Shown: positions 23,998 through 35,542, counted from the first letter of the stretch. The stretch is 64,000 nucleotides of DNA from Magicicada septendecula (GCA_034769895.1 CM068367.1:127770927-127834926); one strand, 5' to 3'. Translations and numbers: made by a program. The notes: generated by a model from the letters alone, not told the origin.

Positions 23998-26657
23998 GAA
24001 ACCGTACGCCGCAGTGGGGCCAAAAACCTAAAAGCTGGCCAAAAGTCGAAAAATAAAGTTATTATTTAGGTCGTTTGAATTATAAGGATGGTTAGAGTAA
24101 CAGTCCAAGATTCAGCGTGTACAGGTGAATGGTCGAAAAAACTCTCACCAACCCTGAAAAAAACAATTGTAAAGAGACCTTCTCGCGAGGAGCACGTTCA
24201 GAACGCAGTAGTGAGTCGACATTGCGTCTCTGTTAAAAGTCCTAGAAACTCGAAAAATCGTCCGATTTTAATTCTGCAAAATGGAATCATTAGCTAAAAG
24301 TACGTAGACATCACATACGTTTCATGAAAATTAACTAAAAATAAGCAGTGGTATTTGCAAATGTTTGGCGTGTAAAAAGAATTACATTATTTATGTAGAA
24401 AACATGTTTTTAATAATAAAAAAGTAATATAATCAAGCAGAGTTGGATGGAAAACCCTATTTGAGTGTGAAGCTTATACTATTTACTAAAGAACAAAACT
24501 AGTGACTAGTAGCTTAAAGTAGCACAATACATATAGCCTATAACGTTAATTTGTTTAACGCTGTTTTAGACGCGTGGCACCAACAACAGGAGAAGGCTCC
24601 GGTGAAAATCATTTTCACTTGCTAAGTCTTTTGAAATATAAAGTTTTTTGCAGTAAAATGTTATTATTATTTTTGAACAACACCCACAGAACTTAGAAAA
24701 TTAAATTTATATTCTGCAATCTTCACGAAAAAGTAAAGCATATCGTGATATGTCGTGAAGCATATCGTTTACCGTATGCAAGTGCAAAACAGACAGAACG
24801 TCTCGACTGGCTTAAAACGTGGCGATTCTTACGTAGGAAGAACCTGCCTCTGTTTTAGACACTCACAAATCGTAGCAGGTGCATGGGAATTTTCATGAGA
24901 CAAGTGTAGTCGAACGTGCGCAATGCGTTGAGACGCTCTAGAGCGCGCGTCTATCGGATGCTTATTAGACAAAGCGCAAAATCGCCTTTAACTTGTTAAT
25001 AAAACGCTTTCTTCGGAAAACCCCCAAACGTACCAAACGTGTAAGAGTAAAAAAATTAATAATTTCTTATCAATAATTTTTTCAAAAGACGCATGCTTTT
25101 TGAATTAGTTGATAAAAGAACGAAAAATCAGCAAGATATTTTGGTAAAAAAACTCAAATTTTATTTTTTTGTTGCAAAATATTGTAGCCTATAGAATATC
25201 TGATTTCACTTTATACTGAAAAATTCTGCTCCATTTTTTTTTAACCTCAACTTATATGCATAGATTTAAATGCAACCTATGCAATAAACAACCTAGTAAA
25301 ATTTAAAACGATAAAAATGTCATTTTTTTTCAACATTTATATTCCTTGGACGTAATAAAATATATATTTCTTAAGTAATTTTTTAATACTTGTTAAAATA
25401 AACATTTAATCAGAATTAATGCTGAATAAATCATTTAATTATAGTATTTATATAAATATTTTTGTTAGTTACCAGCATTTTTGTGTTATAGTGGTTTTCT
25501 TAATTAACTTAGAATATTTTGAGCAATAATTTTTTCTAAAATACACCATCGTATTCTTTCATGAATAATACTTTTTCTTGTTTTTCATTAGGCCTACTGC
25601 ATTTACTTTCGAATAGGCTACTTATCTAACTCGCGTCAGTCTATTTTCAATTACAATATTAATTATTAAACAATAATTATATATTTTCCCTTATAAATTA
25701 TCTTAATTTTTAATTTTAAATATTTAATAATTAATGTTATATATGTTAGCATTATTAATCAATATATGTATATATTATGTGCCTCAAAGGGTAAATTTAA
25801 AAAATAACAGTGACGTTATATATTTTTAATCAATCACCTTAAAAATATTTGACCAACATTTCTTTCTTGACTGTGCTTTACTAAAAGAATTTTGTAATCA
25901 TAACATTTTTTCATTTTCTAATTTCAGTCGTAATCAGCGATAATCAGAAACGACAAAATTTGGTTTTATTAATATTAATATTTTAACTTTTCCGGCCGCC
26001 AGAATAGCCGAATACATAATTTGGAAAACGTACTTTCGCGTAGTCCATTCCGACCCATTTGTTTCGAGTCTACGGAATATTCCTGAAAAAAAAAAATGAA
26101 ATGCCTATCAACCGAAGCAGTGGCCTTGCTACTTCCGCCCGAAATTCCAGGTGTTATTGATGTTGGTTCGTCATCTGTATCCTCAACGGATATTCCGATG
26201 ATTCTACTGACGATGAAGAGTAGCGTAAAATTATAAATATTTTTAAAATGACATTTTATATTTGTAATTTTTAATCATTCAAAATAAATATTTTTTACAT
26301 TGCTTTTAATTTTTTGAATATTTAGTATTAATTGACCCCAAAAACCAACAAACAATTCATTTTTCCAATTTTGTTCGCCATGTTGGAACCGCCATTTTGT
26401 TTTTGAAATTTGGACTTCAGAGTAGTAATCAGCGACCTTAAAAACCTATAAGCAATTCTTTTTGGAGGAGAAATATGATAGTTTACTATTTTTGTCCGCC
26501 ATATTGGATCCGCCATTTTGTTTTTTGAAATTTGGATTTCAGATTCGGAATCAGCGACCCTAAAAAACTATGCGTACCAAATTCTAGATCGATTTATAAA
26601 TTCCTTCGTATTTTGGCCAGCTTTTTGCCATTCGGCCCCACTGTGCGCCGGTTTCCA
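23998..26657. mobile_element. 2.6-kb DNA element with long TIRs (CAGTGGGGCC), hAT-like or unclassified
   Basis: The inner terminal repeats are clear: CAGTGGGGCC...AAAAGCTGGCCAAAA at 24012-24056 and its inverted counterpart ending GGCCCCACTG at 26643. The similarity extends outward (GGAAACCG...GCCG on both sides), so the true tips may lie beyond 24012 and 26643. If the tips are CAGTG, the flanks TACGCCG (24005-24011) and TGCGCCG (26644-26650) match at six of seven positions. The interior is very AT-rich with no intact transposase. At about 26370-26570 two direct repeats contain CGCCAT.TTGGA.CCGCCATT and AATCAGCGACC. A CAGTG start suggests hAT, but the flank evidence does not settle this. Confidence 0.7.
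26375..26572. repeat. Two-copy direct repeat inside the 2.6-kb TIR element
   Basis: Units beginning CGCCATGTTGGAACCGCCAT (about 26377) and CGCCATATTGGATCCGCCAT (about 26499) are each followed by TTTTG, a GAAATTTGGA(C/T)TTCAGA block and AATCAGCGACC. Period about 122 bp. Confidence 0.8.
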
Positions 26658-26689
26658 AATCTTATACGAGGAATAACCGTATAAAAAGC

Positions 26690-26760
26690 AAGCGGTGGGA
26701 ATCGAACCCAATACTACATTTTTACTAAAGTAACGCTGAATCTCGTTAAACCTTTCATTA
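26690..26760 (-). mobile_element. tRNA-like/SINE relic with B box
   Basis: On the minus strand GGTTCGATTCC (26698-26708) matches the RNA polymerase III B box exactly and lies about 40-50 bp after a tRNA-like 5' part. I cannot fold a full cloverleaf, so this is a SINE head or tRNA pseudogene fragment. Confidence 0.4.
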
Positions 26761-27734
26761 CATTATATTCAATTCACGTTTCCCACTATGAAGACATTAG
26801 ACAATGATGATACTACAAGAAAAATAAACCTTGGTCTTAATATAACAAGTAATCGCAGACTACGTTTGAATGTACACGCGTATAAACAAAAACGGCTTTT
26901 TATCAAAACATAACGTAGCTTATGGAAAATTTTCGCTACATTTATTTTTTCCTTGAGCACTAAAAATAACCACAGTTTTCACGATAGTGTTTAACGAGTT
27001 TACTCGCAAAAACACGCGTCAGACTCGTAGCAGCACGTGCGGCGTAGAGTACCTCTAACTTTACGTAAATAAATTCACTGTGCACTATATGTGCCTATTA
27101 CTATCGTTTCCAGACAAATTAATTCAGTCCACGCTCGTTATACTCCTAAAGTCTTTATGTGTGTATCTATGTATCAATTTTGTTCGCTAATTTGATACGA
27201 TTATTCTGCAATTACGTTACATGTAGAACTATGTCTTCTGTCAATAATTTAAGACAGGTTAAATTATAAACGGTAACAGTGTAAAAGCGGGTGCACCATT
27301 TTCTTTTCCTTTACTTTTTCGAGAATAAAAGTGCAAAAATCTATCGCTTCGATGACGTAAAATTGTATTTCCGTACTTTGATGAACGAATATTAACTGAA
27401 GAGTTCAGATCCTATAGCATAAATTCTTGTTACAGCGAAATCTCATTTCCTAACGAATTTTCTGTATGATTTTTCCTTTTGACTGAAAAAGTTAAACCTG
27501 GGGAACATGTTTTACTAAATCCAACAGAAAAACAGCTCGTAAAAGATCCTGGGCTGAAGGTCAACAATTGTATGAGCAATGTAATGAAAATCATTGGTAG
27601 AAACATGAGTATTAGTGAAACAGACATCAGGGTAGGAAAAGTTAAAGTTCTTGCTCTATAGTAAGAACAATGACTCGTATATTATCCTAATCTGTGTAGA
27701 GAGGATATCCAATTCAGAACAGTATCGACTAATG
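26761..27734. other. No gene recognised
   Basis: AT-rich. Overlapping 60- and 65-codon frames on opposite strands near 27430-27661 have no recognisable motif. Confidence 0.5.
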
Positions 27735-28186
27735 CAGTGGTTTCCAACCGGTGGTACGCGTACCTCTAGTGGTACGCGGAGGGATCCAAGGTGGTACGCA
27801 AGAAGACCTAGCTAGCAAAAAAGAGTTTACTTAAAATAAATAAATAGAAATGTATGCTCAGAACAACAATAAATTTTCATCGGACATGATTTAAAACGAT
27901 TACCCTTACAAAATCACAACCTAAACACACTTTGCGGTGCTAAATACTTTATTTTATTATAGAACAAACCTTAAATTAATTTTAAAAATCAGTTCCTGTG
28001 TTGTAAATTTTATGTATTAGATTTAAATAATTATACATCACTAGGAATAATGAGATATACTATTCATGTTGTATCAAGTGGTTTATTGAGAAAACCCCAA
28101 AAACCTTTTCTTAAGCTCAGGTGGTACTCGAAATGAACGCGGAAGACCAAAGTGGTACGCGGGCCCGGAAAGGTTGGAAACCACTG
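27735..28186. mobile_element. 452-bp hAT-like MITE
   Basis: The element begins CAGTGGTTTCCAACC and ends with the exact inverted sequence GGTTGGAAACCACTG. Tandem GTGGTACGCG-type motifs lie just inside both ends. The interior is AT-rich and non-coding. CAGTGGTT(C/T)(T/C)CAACC ends are typical of non-autonomous hAT elements. The adjoining 8-bp flanks (GACTAATG and GACATAGG) match at only five of eight bases, so the duplication is decayed or not real. Confidence 0.88.
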
Positions 28187-28463
28187 GACATAGGGGACTT
28201 TCTAAAAGGCCAGAATTGTAAGAACTAAGGTTCTAGATACGCTACGAAACCAATTCATAACTAACATAACAAAAAAACAAGTATCCCAACTACGGAAAAG
28301 ACGGTTTTATTTGAAACTTGAGTCTCGTATAGTAAAAAAAAAATATCCGTTTCAGATAACTTACGAAAAAAAGGAATTTATATATTTTATTTGTGACTTA
28401 ATATGTAGCCTGGCATCCACCGTTTTTAACTCTCTGACATGTCACACATCCTGTATCACTTGA
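28187..28463. other. No gene recognised
   Basis: AT-rich spacer between the hAT-like MITE and the mariner relic. The mariner 5' end and left TIR would be expected here but I cannot see them. Confidence 0.45.
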
Positions 28464-28466
28464 ATG

Positions 28467-29290
28467 AAAATGAGTGAGACAGATGAGACTGTTGGTATAT
28501 CAACGGAACGTGTGCGCAATATATTATTAGCCCTACACCAACATCTGCGTATGACAAAGCTGTGTGCTAGAAGGGTGCTGCTGCGTTTGGTGACACTTGA
28601 CCAAAAACATGTCGAAAGGATGTTTCAACCGATTGTTTGGCACTCTATACGCGCAATCCAACCGAATGTTTGCGTTGATTCATAATCGTTGATGAGATTT
28701 GAGTCCACCACAACGATGTTCCCGAAACCAAACAACAGTCCAAACAATGGACCACGACAGGCGAACCAACTCCAAATAAGGCAAAGACAATTCCTTCTGC
28801 TGGTAAGGTTATGCCGACTTTTTTTGGGGACGACTGTGGCGTAATCTTCATTGACTATCTTAAAATGGGGATAACAATAGCTAGTTCTATGCAAACAAAT
28901 TGCACTTTGTAAACGATGGAATCAAGAATAAACGCCCACATTTAACGAAAAAGAAAGTGCTGTTTCACCAAAGCAATGCAAAATCTCACATGCCAATTGT
29001 TGCGACGGCTAAAATCAAAGAACTGAAGTTCGAATTGCTTCCTCACCCACCATACTCGCCCTGTTTAGCCCCGAGCGACTGCAACCTCTTTCCTAATCTC
29101 AAAAAGTGGCTCGCTGGAAAAAGAATTACTGACGACAATCAAGTCAGCGATGCAGTAAACGGCTACTTTGAGTATCACGACAAATCGGCTTATCAGTTTG
29201 GAATAACCGCTTTAGAACATCGCTAGAAAACGTGTATAGAACTAAATAGAGATTATGTTGAGCAATAAATGCAAATTAATCCGAGAAAGT
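28467..29290 (+). pseudogene. mariner transposase relic, inactivated
   Basis: The transposase is readable across three frames. The first part has VGISTERVRNIL and MTKLCARRVLLRLVTLDQK. A middle part has PETKQQSKQWTTTGEP, KAKTIPSAGKVM and GVIFIDYL. The last part (28900-29226) has VLFHQSNAKSHM, LLPHPPYSPCLAPSDCNLFP and KKWLAGKR. This order is diagnostic for mariner-type Tc1/mariner transposases. The first catalytic Asp survives in VDE (about 28695), but the normally invariant Trp two codons later is a stop. The second catalytic Asp (HQDNA in active enzymes) is Ser here (HQSNA). The third Asp (APSD) is present. The DNA-binding N terminus and part of the linker are missing. Not functional. Confidence 0.92.
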
Positions 29291-30769
29291 TTTATTCTCT
29301 TATTCAGGCTCGGAACCTCGTACAAACCGGGTTAGAAATAAAAAGATTTACGAATTACAATGTCAATTTCTATCTTCATGCACAAAACCTCCTTTAACTT
29401 CACAAGAAATACCCGTAAACAGGATGCGACATTCCCCACTTCGGTTATGGAATTTTCCTCACCCCTAGCCTAGTGCAAAAAATGAAGTAAATACACAGAC
29501 GAGAAGGGCGCGGTAAGACATGTGGCCTCTCTCGAGCGCTCCCATCCAGTACAAAAACGGTCTACAAACAAACATACGTCTTCATGAGAACGCTACGAAA
29601 CATTCCGAGCGACAAGCCAACCAGTAAACGATGTCACACACAAGCACATTTTAAATTCTAGTTAACGCTATACTGTACTTGTAACGCAGCAATTTGAATA
29701 TTCTTAGAACAATAAAATAACTAAGAATAGCTGAAAATATAAATAAACACAAGAATGTTCATGTACACCTATACGTATATGACGAATGCCTTGAATCGTT
29801 GTTAGAAATAAATGTTCCCTACTTTGATGGCGCCACTATGTTCCTAAATTTACAGAACTAATCAACGACTAAGGTATTACCTAGAAGACTGTCTATGACG
29901 GTGGGGGAGACCCCTTTTACACGAAATTTATATTTATAAGAAACTCTACGTCGACAAGGCTACGGTACGAAAAAACCCGAACCATTCATGTGCCTACTTT
30001 CGCGACGTCAGCTCCGTGTGGGCGCGTCGTTCGTCTCGTCTCGTCACCGCAATTTATAAATAGTCAAACTTGTACTATTGTATGTCACACGCTACTATAG
30101 TTTTGTGGACGTCTGAAACGCATCGTTTCGAAACACCGTCTCGGCTGATATGTAAAGCTTTTGGCAAGCTTAATTTGTAGAGAAAAGTATCTGATTATTG
30201 TGTTCTCACTGACTTACTATACAGACCTCAAACTTAGACAGTCAAAAAATTATAACTTTCGATAATAGGAAAGTTCCATACTTCAAATGGGGTCAGAACA
30301 GAACCCAACGTACGGGCTGAAGATAGTAGAAGAACGCCACCGATCTTTAAGAAACACTTAATACCTAATTTGAGAATCGCTCAACGAGCTATTGAAAGAT
30401 TACAATCGGGTGTTTCAGTGAGAGATACAAACATATACGAGCAGATTAAATGAGAGAACAAGGTGTCCAAAGTAAGTAGGGATTCCGAATGAGACAAGAA
30501 CTTAGTATTACATTTTTTAAAGGTATGCGACATTCGAAAAAATATTAGCCATTTTAAATTATCGTCGGAAAATACCTATCTATCATCAAATTATACAAAA
30601 ATCAGGCTACACATGCACAGTTTAATCCCGACTATCCGACACCGTATTATCCGGACGGATCACAAGTGGCTAACCAATAGAACGACAGGATGAAGGTGAT
30701 GGTGATCGTTAACGAGGTGATGAGGGTTTATGTATATATACCAGCTAAATTGGGTATACTTGTACTGTG
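29291..30769. other. No gene recognised
   Basis: Contains a CpG-richer part at about 29990-30150. No coding similarity seen. Confidence 0.5.
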
Positions 30770-31010
30770 GTCGGTTCATCATCATCATAGGTTCATCTGC
30801 TGTATAGCAGGTTTTCTTTATGAACTCCTCCACTGTTCTCTGTCTTCTGCCAGCCTTTTCGTGGTAATGTAGTTTTCTACCTTGATGTTGTCCATCAACT
30901 GTCGTCTCTTTCTTCCTCTTCTTCTTTTTCCGCTAACCATGCCTTCTAGACTGTCTTTTATAATAGAATTTCTTCTTAAACAGTGTCCTATCCAGTTCTT
31001 CTTTCTTTTC
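30770..31010 (-). mobile_element. LINE 3' fragment (family D), RT C-terminal tail
   Basis: The minus strand gives an open run from about 31000 to a stop at 30818-30820: KNWIGHCLRRNSIIKDSLEG, MVSGKRRRGRKRRQLMDNIK, KRLAEDREQWRSS. WIGH.LR.NS.IKD.LEG followed by G[K/R]R.RGR.R...DNI and the R.EWR.. ending is the standard C terminus of insect non-LTR retrotransposon ORF2. A short 3' UTR ends near GATGATGATG (30777-30790 region on plus as CATCATCATC). Only the terminal about 60 codons remain. Confidence 0.88.
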
Positions 31011-31135
31011 CTTATTGTTTTTAATATTTATCTTTTCTCTCCCACTCGGTTAGGACTTGAAAATTGGTGTAGACTTTGAAAAACGTCATCCTATACGGAA
31101 CGACCAACGGATGGCCAAGCAACAATGTCAAATTA

Positions 31136-31200
31136 CGTCTATTCGACTCGTAAAATAGTGTGAAACTCTTTTTACTGGAAGATCAAACATAATAGAATAT
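31136..31200 (+). repeat. Dispersed repeat segment R1, copy 1
   Basis: About 65 bp (GACTCGTAAAAT.GTGTGAAAC, then GATCAAACA...GAATAT) match 52658-52730 at roughly 80%. The family is unidentified. Confidence 0.65.
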
Positions 31201-31633
31201 TGTACATATTTAAAGTAACAATATATACAGAACGCTGCAGTAAGGTGACTACACAGGAAATAGTCAGCGTTACTAAACGTCACTGCAAAACTATGTAGTA
31301 AACACAGACACGAGAATGTCATCTAAATGAAAAAAAAAAATCAAAATGTATTGTGCAAGAAACAGACCGAGTTAAACACCCCGGCGACGAAGCGAAGATA
31401 CAGAATAAATTTTTCTCAGAACAAATTTATGAAATACTGAAAACCACGATTACAGACGACTGAGAAACACATTTTATTCAAACTAACGTCAACCGGAAAA
31501 CCCTGTTTCCAAATTTTTAGAGAAACATAAACTTCGAAATTCTAAAAATATTTTTTAAAAACATGTTTGGATATTTAAATGATCCAATTTCGTTATTAAC
31601 GAAAGTATTTTTAAAGGAAAGTAAGCCTTCATG

Positions 31634-31680
31634 TGTTGCAAACAAGCGGACGTGGTTATGGAGTAGCAAACTAGTTTTGG
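31634..31680 (+). repeat. Dispersed repeat segment R2, copy 1
   Basis: About 47 bp (TTGCAAACAAGCGGACGTGG...GAGT.GC.AA.TTAGGTTT-like) match 53436-53480 in the same orientation. R1 and R2 occur in the same order at both places, so they may be parts of one longer decayed repeat. Confidence 0.5.
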
Positions 31681-32973
31681 TACCGGTAGCGAATTACTAA
31701 CAGTTTAACACTTTAAGATTGATGATAATTTTTAACGGAATATAATAACATTATCGAATAGGCCTGTTACAGTTAAGAATATGAAAACCTGTATCGATTA
31801 CAAATGCTGTCCCATATTTTTCCGTGGACTTCCACATGCCGTCTACGTGCCTCCATAATTTGTTTCAGCAATTTTGGAATTAAATTAAGAAATCAGACGG
31901 CAAATCTGTTATAGCGGAAAAGTTACAGGGTGTATGATCCCACAGAAGTGGAATCGTCACATCTTAAAGGAAACCAAGAATTGAGTTGGACATGTCATGG
32001 TTGAACCAGTGTTATGTTTTGATCTGAAGTAAGGAATCTTAAACCCTCATCTTCACGAGAACGTTTACGTTAAACCAAATTAATGAAACCAAGTAGGCCT
32101 AAGTGAAACAAGGAAAAAGAGGCTAAACCGTGTAGTACGGGCGCAAGAAGAGCAGCGGCGGAAGCAATTATGCAATCCAAACTTCCGGGAAAATGAATCA
32201 TAGTAAGACATCGACACGTGGAATGAGGGTATAACTCATGCCATGGAAACTGTAATTTAGCGAAAACTATACTATGGACCGAGAACGAGAAGTGATAAAA
32301 ACAGCAATACGGTAATACGTTGTAAATAGTATGAGTTATGAAACGTTATCACTAATTATTAACTCTAGCCACATAATATACGTGTATATATACACGTGGC
32401 TTCCGATTTCATCTGTTCTGGTCGACTGTAGGCCTACTACTGATGGAGAATACTTACACTTCTGACATTACGTTTTTATCCAATACGACTACTTACTAAA
32501 AATGCTACCAAATCTCATAACGATCACATCAAAGGCCTGAATCTTATTTAAATATCATTAACTATTCTCCACCTGATCGAAATAAAAGAAATTAAATATT
32601 AAAAACCACACTACAGGACATCTGCCGTGTTTCTTTTGATGTCTTCATGCGCAACGTTCTTCCTTCGTCGTATCTTGTCCTGTTTCTCTTCCGGAAAAAT
32701 GGCCACAATTCCGTTAAGTATCACAGTTCTGATTTGCCGTGACGGCTGACATGACTACCAACTGACTCGAGTAATCAAGTAACTTAAAAAATATGATGAC
32801 TGCACAAATCGTTTATTAAAGTAAATTATCCCCTGATCAGGGTGTCCACAGAAAGAGAGAATGATTCTAGAAAGTTTGAACAATTTTCACGAAAATTTAA
32901 AATAGGCTACGTGTCGGCATTTCGACAAAATTTATTCTCATCTTTAGAATTAATTATAACATGAGTCAACACG

Positions 32974-34155
32974 TTGATACAGAGGCACAGGATGGCAATA
33001 AATTTTGTCGTTCGACGATACGGTCGTATGGTTGAAAGCATCGCCGACTCCTTCGCCCATGGGCTCCCCCATATCCAGCATTCTAGCAGAAGTCTTCCTC
33101 CAACACTTAGAAAAAACAAAAAAACTCACAATGCCAGACACTCACATAAAATACTATATTGGCACAGATACGTTGATGACATTCTATTACTATACAGGGG
33201 AAACAAAAGACAATGTGAACAGTTACTAACGCACATAAACAAAATACATAAAAACATAACCTTTACTGCCGAATATGAACACAACAATACCATAAACTTC
33301 TTAGACCTCTCCATCACAAAACTAGAACACAGGCACAAATTCAGTATATACAGAAAACCAACCACAACTGACACACTAATACACAACACCTCCAATCACC
33401 CAATACAACACAAACTAGCTGCTTTCAGAACCATGATACATAGACTTAACAACATCCCCTTAGATGAAAAAGACTACAAAGACGAACTAAACACGATAAA
33501 ATATCTAGCAGAATCTAACGGATATGACAGAACAATAGTCAGTAAACTCCTACACAAAACACAAAACAAACAACAGACAAAGACAGAAAACAACAAATTC
33601 ATAACACTAACATACATCAACAAACAAACTGAAAAAATAGCCCACAAATTCAAAAAAGCAGGATACAGAATCGCTTACAAAACTACTAACAAAACAGAAC
33701 ACACACTATCAAAACACACGCACAAAGCACAAAACAAATTCGATCTACCCGGTGTTTACAAGCTAAATTGCTCAAATTGCAATAAATTCTACATAGGCCA
33801 GACAGGACGTAGCTTCAAACAGAGATACATTGAACACACAAAGGCACTCCACTCCACTACAGAATCTACCTTTGCAAACCACCTCATTGAAGCAAACCAC
33901 ACATATAAAAACATCGACAATAACATGAACATTCTACACGTACACACAAAAGGCCGAAAACTAGACACTCTAGAACAATTAGAAATCTACAAACATACAA
34001 AAACAAATAAAAACGACATCCTAAACGAACAGACACAATTCAAATCGCACGCATTATTCGAACACATCTCACCCAACACACACAGCATCGATCTTTCGAA
34101 AATCTATCCCGTCGCCAACAACAAGACGGACAGCGCTACCTACGGCAGCCTCTGA
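32974..34155 (+). pseudogene. Penelope-like element (RT + GIY-YIG), 5'-truncated and frameshifted
   Basis: The frame 32974-34155 carries the RT catalytic box YVDDILLLY (YVDD at 33169-33180) and, about 190 residues later, a GIY-YIG endonuclease domain: GVYKLNCSNCNKFYIGQTGR with the following R..EH (GVY at 33751, YIG at 33790). RT plus C-terminal GIY-YIG is diagnostic of Penelope-like elements. The preceding RT block GSPISSILAEVFLQHLE is encoded one frame away (33005 frame), so a single frameshift separates it from YVDD, at about 33150-33165. All N-terminal RT blocks are missing. The real PLE-derived part starts near 33030; the first about 20 codons of the open frame are chance extension. The stop codon lies inside a CTGAAGA motif (34152-34158), followed by CCTTT...AAAGG and GAAAAC. 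The endonuclease half looks intact; the element is inactive. Confidence 0.93.
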
Positions 34156-34215
34156 AGAAGCCTTTTAAAGGAGAAAACCGGTTTAGGCTTTAAGGTAAAT
34201 CTTTATGATTTTACT
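34156..34215 (+). other. PLE 3' UTR with CTGAAGA-hairpin-GAAAAC motif
   Basis: Immediately after the PLE coding end: CTGAAGA (34152-34158, overlapping the TGA stop), an AGCCTTTTAAAGG hairpin, then GAAAACCGG. The arrangement resembles the hammerhead core seen at 61584 and 3816 but is less perfect. Confidence 0.45.
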
Positions 34216-34524
34216 TATAAAAAACTTAGTGTTCCGAGTCGTTAATACAATAGTGATATTTAGTTAAGTAATGGACACGTAATGGACAACGAAATCCAAG
34301 AATTTCCTTCAGTAAAATTAAGAATTACATACGTGAATACAGAATTTGCTCGGATGACAATAAGGCGGCTCGATAGGTGGGTATCTCTACACTAACTACG
34401 TTAAAGGTAGACAGAGGTTTGCTCGTAAAAGTATTTTTTAGTAGGAACTTATCCCAAAAGGATAAAGGGGCCAAGGACTTCACATGGGTAAACTTATAAT
34501 TAATCTGCGCGACGTAATCATCGT
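34216..34524. other. Left flank of the LTR array; no gene recognised
   Basis: About 300 bp of AT-rich sequence between the PLE and the first LTR. The 71-codon minus-strand frame that ends inside LTR1 is a chance frame. Confidence 0.5.
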
Positions 34525-34530
34525 TAACCA
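34525..34530. repeat. Putative target-site duplication of the LTR array, left
   Basis: TAACCA directly abuts the left edge of LTR1; the same hexamer overlaps the right edge of LTR3 at 52634-52639. Ty3/gypsy elements usually duplicate 4-6 bp. One repeat flanking the entire three-LTR array implies one original insertion. Confidence 0.55.
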
Positions 34531-34717
34531 TGTACAGCAATTACGGCAGAGAATTTTTTTTTGCGTAAACGGCACTGTAGCGGGCGTCAACTGTCAAGAG
34601 TGATGCATGGTATAGCCAAACGGCCGCCGTTAGACAATGATTTAAGAAGGACAACGCCTTGGCACATAACAGATGTTGGACATGGATGAACGACATAAGC
34701 GCAAGTGGCGACAATAA

Positions 34718-35110
34718 CAAAGAAACAAAAGACGGTGTCAGTTCATCACAACTACCGACAAAGAGTGTACTAAGGGGACGCCAACATTTTCGACATACAC
34801 GTGTGAGTTAGCGGCTGCACATGGACATAACATTTTCCACAAAAGCAGTCTAAGAGCGGATGCAGTTAAGTACAAAGGAACTTATATAGCTGCACAGCGG
34901 GAAACTTGCTTACTGGCACGACATACGGAGCATCTTGTAAGGCTGCAGAACAGATGTTAGTTCCTGGAAGATGACCACCATCAGCGTGTGAACGTAACAA
35001 GGGAAGTCGAGGACAATACGGCGATTCGACACACCCGGGTTATGGTACACACATGTGCGGAAAGGAAATCGCTTAGAAAGGACACTTGGGAACGTAAGAC
35101 AATCACATAA
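34718..35110 (+). other. Open-frame relic in U3 (unrecognised)
   Basis: One plus-strand frame is open for 81 codons (34718-34960) and, after a single TAG, for another 49 codons to 35110. It includes segments such as TCELAAAHGHNIFHK and ARHTEHLVRLQNRC. On the opposite strand a 156-codon frame covers 34981-35451. I do not recognise either product. The same sequence recurs in LTR2 and LTR3. It may be captured coding DNA now serving as U3, or chance frames in a GC-richer region. Confidence 0.25.
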
Positions 35111-35467
35111 CAGACAACCGTGTAATTAGGTCCGTCGTCATACGGGGAGATGGTGTGGACAGCAAGACTTTTAGAGAGGGGTCTTGGCTGACCTATCAAG
35201 AGCAAGGAATTCGGCAAAGGCGGGTGTAAAGAAGACGTCAACATGGAGACAAGGGTGAAGAGCGAATGGGAAGTAGACCAGAGACCCCAGCCGGAGTATC
35301 CAGGAGGAGCCTTCGCAGAATCTGATGCGAGAAACCAATCATGACAGTGATTGTGGTAAGGGTATGACATCCGTGGAGGGAGTCGTGTTGCTGAAGTAAT
35401 AAAATAAGGTGTTCGCAGAGAAGAAGAATTCAGTCGATTTCCAATTTTCAAACAATTTAAGTCAGTC

Positions 35468-35542
35468 TATAAAAATCAGTCAGTCAGTCTATTTTAATCT
35501 CAGTTCGGTCGATTTGGAGAGTTCAGTCTCAGTTCGGTCGTA
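35468..35542 (+). promoter_or_regulatory. LTR1 core promoter: TATA box and TCAGTT initiators
   Basis: TATAAAA at 35468-35474 is followed, 32 bp later, by TCAGTT at 35500-35505, a perfect arthropod initiator with the A at the expected distance (+1 = 35502). TCTCAGTTCGGTCG occurs twice, at about 35498 and 35528. A TCAGTCAGTCAGTC run sits between the TATA box and the initiator. Transcription from here would put the U3/R border near 35502, leaving an unusually long R-U5 of about 1.6 kb. Confidence 0.65.

Larger units (their letters stand above)
31011..32970. other. No gene; contains dispersed repeat segments
   Basis: AT-rich. Two segments (31136-31200 and 31634-31680) recur to the right of the LTR array and are listed separately. 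No coding similarity. Confidence 0.5.

Noticed and set aside
34981-35451. 156-codon minus-strand frame repeated three times (also 42659-43129 and 50527-50997)
   Set aside because: Its repetition only reflects the identical LTRs; no domain, no promoter on that strand, and a competing plus-strand frame covers part of it. Kept only as a finding about U3 composition.
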